This document shows, one piece after another, positions 62,276 through 64,000 of a DNA stretch of 64,000 bases. The stretch comes from a bacterium. GTDB lineage: Bacteria; Zixibacteria; MSB-5A5; CAIYYT01. The stretch is taken from positions 434,001 to 498,000 of the forward strand of contig JADJGC010000002.1 of NCBI GenBank assembly GCA_016708315.1, written 5' to 3'. Under the pieces are notes generated by a model, which saw nothing but the letters and a program-made list of their open reading frames with translations, ran no database searches and was not told the origin of the DNA. Within the stretch, counting starts at the first letter, position 1, and the number at the start of each line of letters is the position of its first letter. The translations under genes and the position numbers were made by a program.

Positions 62276-62776
62276 TTATAGCCTCTTCTTCGCCATCACG
62301 ACAGCGCCGAGTACAGCAACTATCAATAGAATTGAGGTTAACTCGAACGGATAAAGATACTTCGTAAACAATGACATTCCGACGGCCTGAACCGAACCAA
62401 AGTCGGGTCCAACTTGCGCCTGTACTCTATCGAGCATTCGCGATGAAGAGATTGCTACTGTAGTTTCAAACAACAACACTACGGCGAACGCAATTGCCAG
62501 CGGTTTGAAACGAAGCTTGATGTCTTTTCCAAAATCTTCACGTCTCAAGTTGAGCAGCATGATCACGAATAGGAACAGAACAAGAATCGCTCCGGCATAG
62601 ACAATGATCTGGAGCATCGCCAGGAAGGCGGCATTTAACATGATGAACAATATCACCTGCGACACAAATGAGGTGAGAAGATACATCACCGAAGCAATGG
62701 GATTGCGCTGGATGATTACCAGAATTGAGGCTGCAATCGACAGCGCTGACGCCATTAAGAAAATTGCCAGTTCCAT
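62276..62776 (-). CDS. nuoJ: NADH-quinone oxidoreductase subunit J
   Basis: A 166-residue five-helix subunit. It has IFLMASALSIAASILVIIQRNPIASVMYLL, then FIMLNAAFLAMLQIIVYAGAILVLFLFVIMLLNLRRE with the conserved pi-bulge helix, and LTSILLIVAVLGAVVMAKK at the end. It lies 2 bases after the nuoI stop. Confidence 0.96.
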   Translation of the reverse strand: MELAIFLMASALSIAASILVIIQRNPIASVMYLLTSFVSQVILFIMLNAAFLAMLQIIVYAGAILVLFLFVIMLLNLRREDFGKDIKLRFKPLAIAFAVVLLFETTVAISSSRMLDRVQAQVGPDFGSVQAVGMSLFTKYLYPFELTSILLIVAVLGAVVMAKKRL

Positions 62777-62778
62777 TC

Positions 62779-63288
62779 TTAGTGCTGTGGTCTGCCTTCC
62801 TCAGATTGCTGCCATGCTACGCGGCGCATTGGTCGCAAGAACTTGACCTCCGACGGCTGGGTTCTTGGCCATTTAACCAGCAAGTCGTCTTTGGTATAGA
62901 TAAAGTTGTCGCGGTGATCGGACGCGAATTCGTATTCTTTGCCAAGGAAGATAGCCTCTTCAGGACAAGCTTCTTCACAGAACCCGCAGAAAATGCAGCG
63001 GAGTTCGTTGATTTCATAAATCTTGGCATAGCGCTCTCCGCGTTCAGTTTCTGCCGGTTCCATATAGATCGCGTCAGCGGGACACGACGCGGCGCAAAGA
63101 CCGCAACAGACGCAGCGTTCGCTGCCATCATCATAACGTTCGAGAAAATGCAGTCCCCGATAGCGCGGCGCCATCGGCGGTTTGACAAATGGATAGTCTA
63201 CAGTGACAGGCTTATGGAACATCTGCTTGAAAACGACAAACATTCCCTTTGGTATGGCGATGAAGACTTCCTTTATAATGCGAAACAT
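62779..63288 (-). CDS. nuoI: NADH-quinone oxidoreductase subunit I
   Basis: A 169-residue peripheral subunit carrying two [4Fe-4S] clusters (N6a and N6b): CVCCGLCAASCPADAI and CIFCGFCEEACPEEAI. An N-terminal amphipathic stretch (FKQMFHKPVTVDYPF) contacts the membrane arm. RYRGLHFLERYDDG precedes the first cluster. AGGAGG stands 8 bases before the ATG. It passes electrons toward the quinone site. Confidence 0.97.
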   Translation of the reverse strand: MFRIIKEVFIAIPKGMFVVFKQMFHKPVTVDYPFVKPPMAPRYRGLHFLERYDDGSERCVCCGLCAASCPADAIYMEPAETERGERYAKIYEINELRCIFCGFCEEACPEEAIFLGKEYEFASDHRDNFIYTKDDLLVKWPRTQPSEVKFLRPMRRVAWQQSEEGRPQH

Positions 63289-63298
63289 CGTCTACCTC

Positions 63299-64000
63299 CT
63301 AAAGCAGGACAACTAACGCGGTGATCAGGATGTTAGCAAGCGCAATCGGGATCAAGACAAACCAGCCGAATTTCATAAGCTGGTCATAACGGAAGCGCGG
63401 CAACGATCCACGAACCCATATATAGAAAAACATGAATGCAAAACACTTGATTACAAACCAGAGTACCGGCGGGAGAAATGGACCCTGCCATCCACCAAGG
63501 AAGACCGTGGTTGCGACTGCTGCGACGGTGACCATGTTTGCGTATTCTCCGACGAAGAACAAACCGAAGCGCATTGAGGAGTATTCGGTGTGGTAACCAC
63601 CGACAAGCTCAGATTCGGCTTCGGGAAGGTCAAAGGGCGAGCGATTGGTTTCGGCAAATGCACAGATCAAGTATAGAACAAAACCAACAGGCTGTTTGAT
63701 GATGTACCAGTCAAGAATCGAACTTTGCTGTTCGACAATTTCGACCATGTTGAGAGTACCCGCTAGCATAATTACGCCGATGAATGACATGCCGAGGCCA
63801 ATCTCGTAAGAGATCATCTGTGCTGACGAGCGGAGTCCGCCAAGCAGAGAGAACTTGCTGTTTGGCGACCAGCCAGCCATGATAATTCCATAAATCCCAA
63901 GTGACGTCATCGCGAGGATGAATAGGAGTCCAAGGTTGAAGTCGGAAACAACCAGATTGATCTCGCGGCCAAACAAGGTGATACTACTGCCAAAAGGAAT
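63299..64000 (-). CDS. nuoH: NADH-quinone oxidoreductase subunit H (5' end outside the window)
   Basis: The C-terminal 233 residues are present; the frame is open to the window edge (IPFGSSITLFGREI), so the gene starts beyond 64000. GLRSSAQMISYEIGLGMSFIGV and CAFAETNRSPFDLPEAESELVGGYHTEYSSMRFGLFFVGEYANM are the highly conserved quinone-channel loops. LPRFRYDQLMKFGWFVLIPIAL is near the end. It joins the peripheral and membrane arms. Ten bases separate its stop from nuoI. Confidence 0.96.
   Translation of the reverse strand: MPFGSSITLFGREINLVVSDFNLGLLFILAMTSLGIYGIIMAGWSPNSKFSLLGGLRSSAQMISYEIGLGMSFIGVIMLAGTLNMVEIVEQQSSILDWYIIKQPVGFVLYLICAFAETNRSPFDLPEAESELVGGYHTEYSSMRFGLFFVGEYANMVTVAAVATTVFLGGWQGPFLPPVLWFVIKCFAFMFFYIWVRGSLPRFRYDQLMKFGWFVLIPIALANILITALVVLL

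Overview
The window looks like a contig from an uncultivated member of the FCB superphylum, and the closest fit is a Zixibacteria-type lineage. That placement is inferred from gene content and no search was run. The supporting features are a secreted protein with a FlgD/T9SS-type C-terminal sorting domain, a secreted cohesin-dockerin protein, thrombospondin type 3 repeats, OmpA and kelch surface proteins, and a 14-subunit-type nuo cluster. Base composition is near 50% GC. Strong Shine-Dalgarno sites and ATGA-type stop-start overlaps are common, and most genes lie on the minus strand.

Layout: 1-1573 is gene-poor and holds a broken YcxB-like gene and small membrane ORFs. 1577-5488 is a minus-strand rRNA unit in the order promoter, tRNA-Ala(TGC), 23S, 5S, terminator, with no 16S. 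tRNA-Ile(GAT), which normally sits between 16S and tRNA-Ala, stands alone at 8202-8275. It is separated by two secreted-protein genes, one a metal-ligand-less M1 peptidase homologue, and it is followed by 57-bp tandem copies of its own 3' end. 8570-16266 carries repair and redox genes (alkylation glycosylase, SDR, DUF899), a kelch lipoprotein, an EamA transporter, a cohesin-dockerin protein, a lone receiver and a BamA-like barrel. 16393-19681 is a plus-strand six-gene operon: small membrane protein, cysteine-less thioredoxin-fold protein, ABC exporter ATPase and permease, CrcB/Fluc, DUF190. 19721-31331 has a DsbD plus redoxin pair, a TSUP carrier, an AspT/YidE-type transporter, the T9SS-type protein, two OmpA paralogues and an aromatic/histidine ammonia-lyase with an Ala-Cys-Gly MIO triad.

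31538-42507 holds an HDOD protein, an RNase H-like nuclease, a HEAT-repeat protein translationally coupled to a large Gly-Asp-repeat secreted protein, then a glycan cluster (two methyltransferases, GT4, GT2, and a DUF2723 membrane protein split into two overlapping frames). 42556-45590 is a type IV pilin module with two pilin paralogues and an NtrC/PilR-type regulator; an almost ideal sigma-54 promoter precedes the second pilin. 45661-54874 contains DUF169 and GAF proteins, a DUF2339 membrane protein with a TSP3-repeat partner, an FAD oxidoreductase interrupted by an in-frame TAG, an alpha/beta hydrolase, an ECF sigma/anti-sigma pair, and a GAF protein with a histidine-kinase dimerisation helix but no ATPase. 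purF (55184-56647) has its own sigma-70 promoter. The right end is nuoH(partial)-I-J-K-L-M-grx-N, the membrane arm of respiratory complex I with a glutaredoxin gene inserted between nuoM and nuoN.

The most unusual points are the fragmented rRNA operon with tRNA-derived repeats, the catalytically stripped M1 homologue, the Cys-type MIO lyase, two proteins with an orphan DHp phosphotransfer helix, and the Gly-Asp repeat/HEAT pair.
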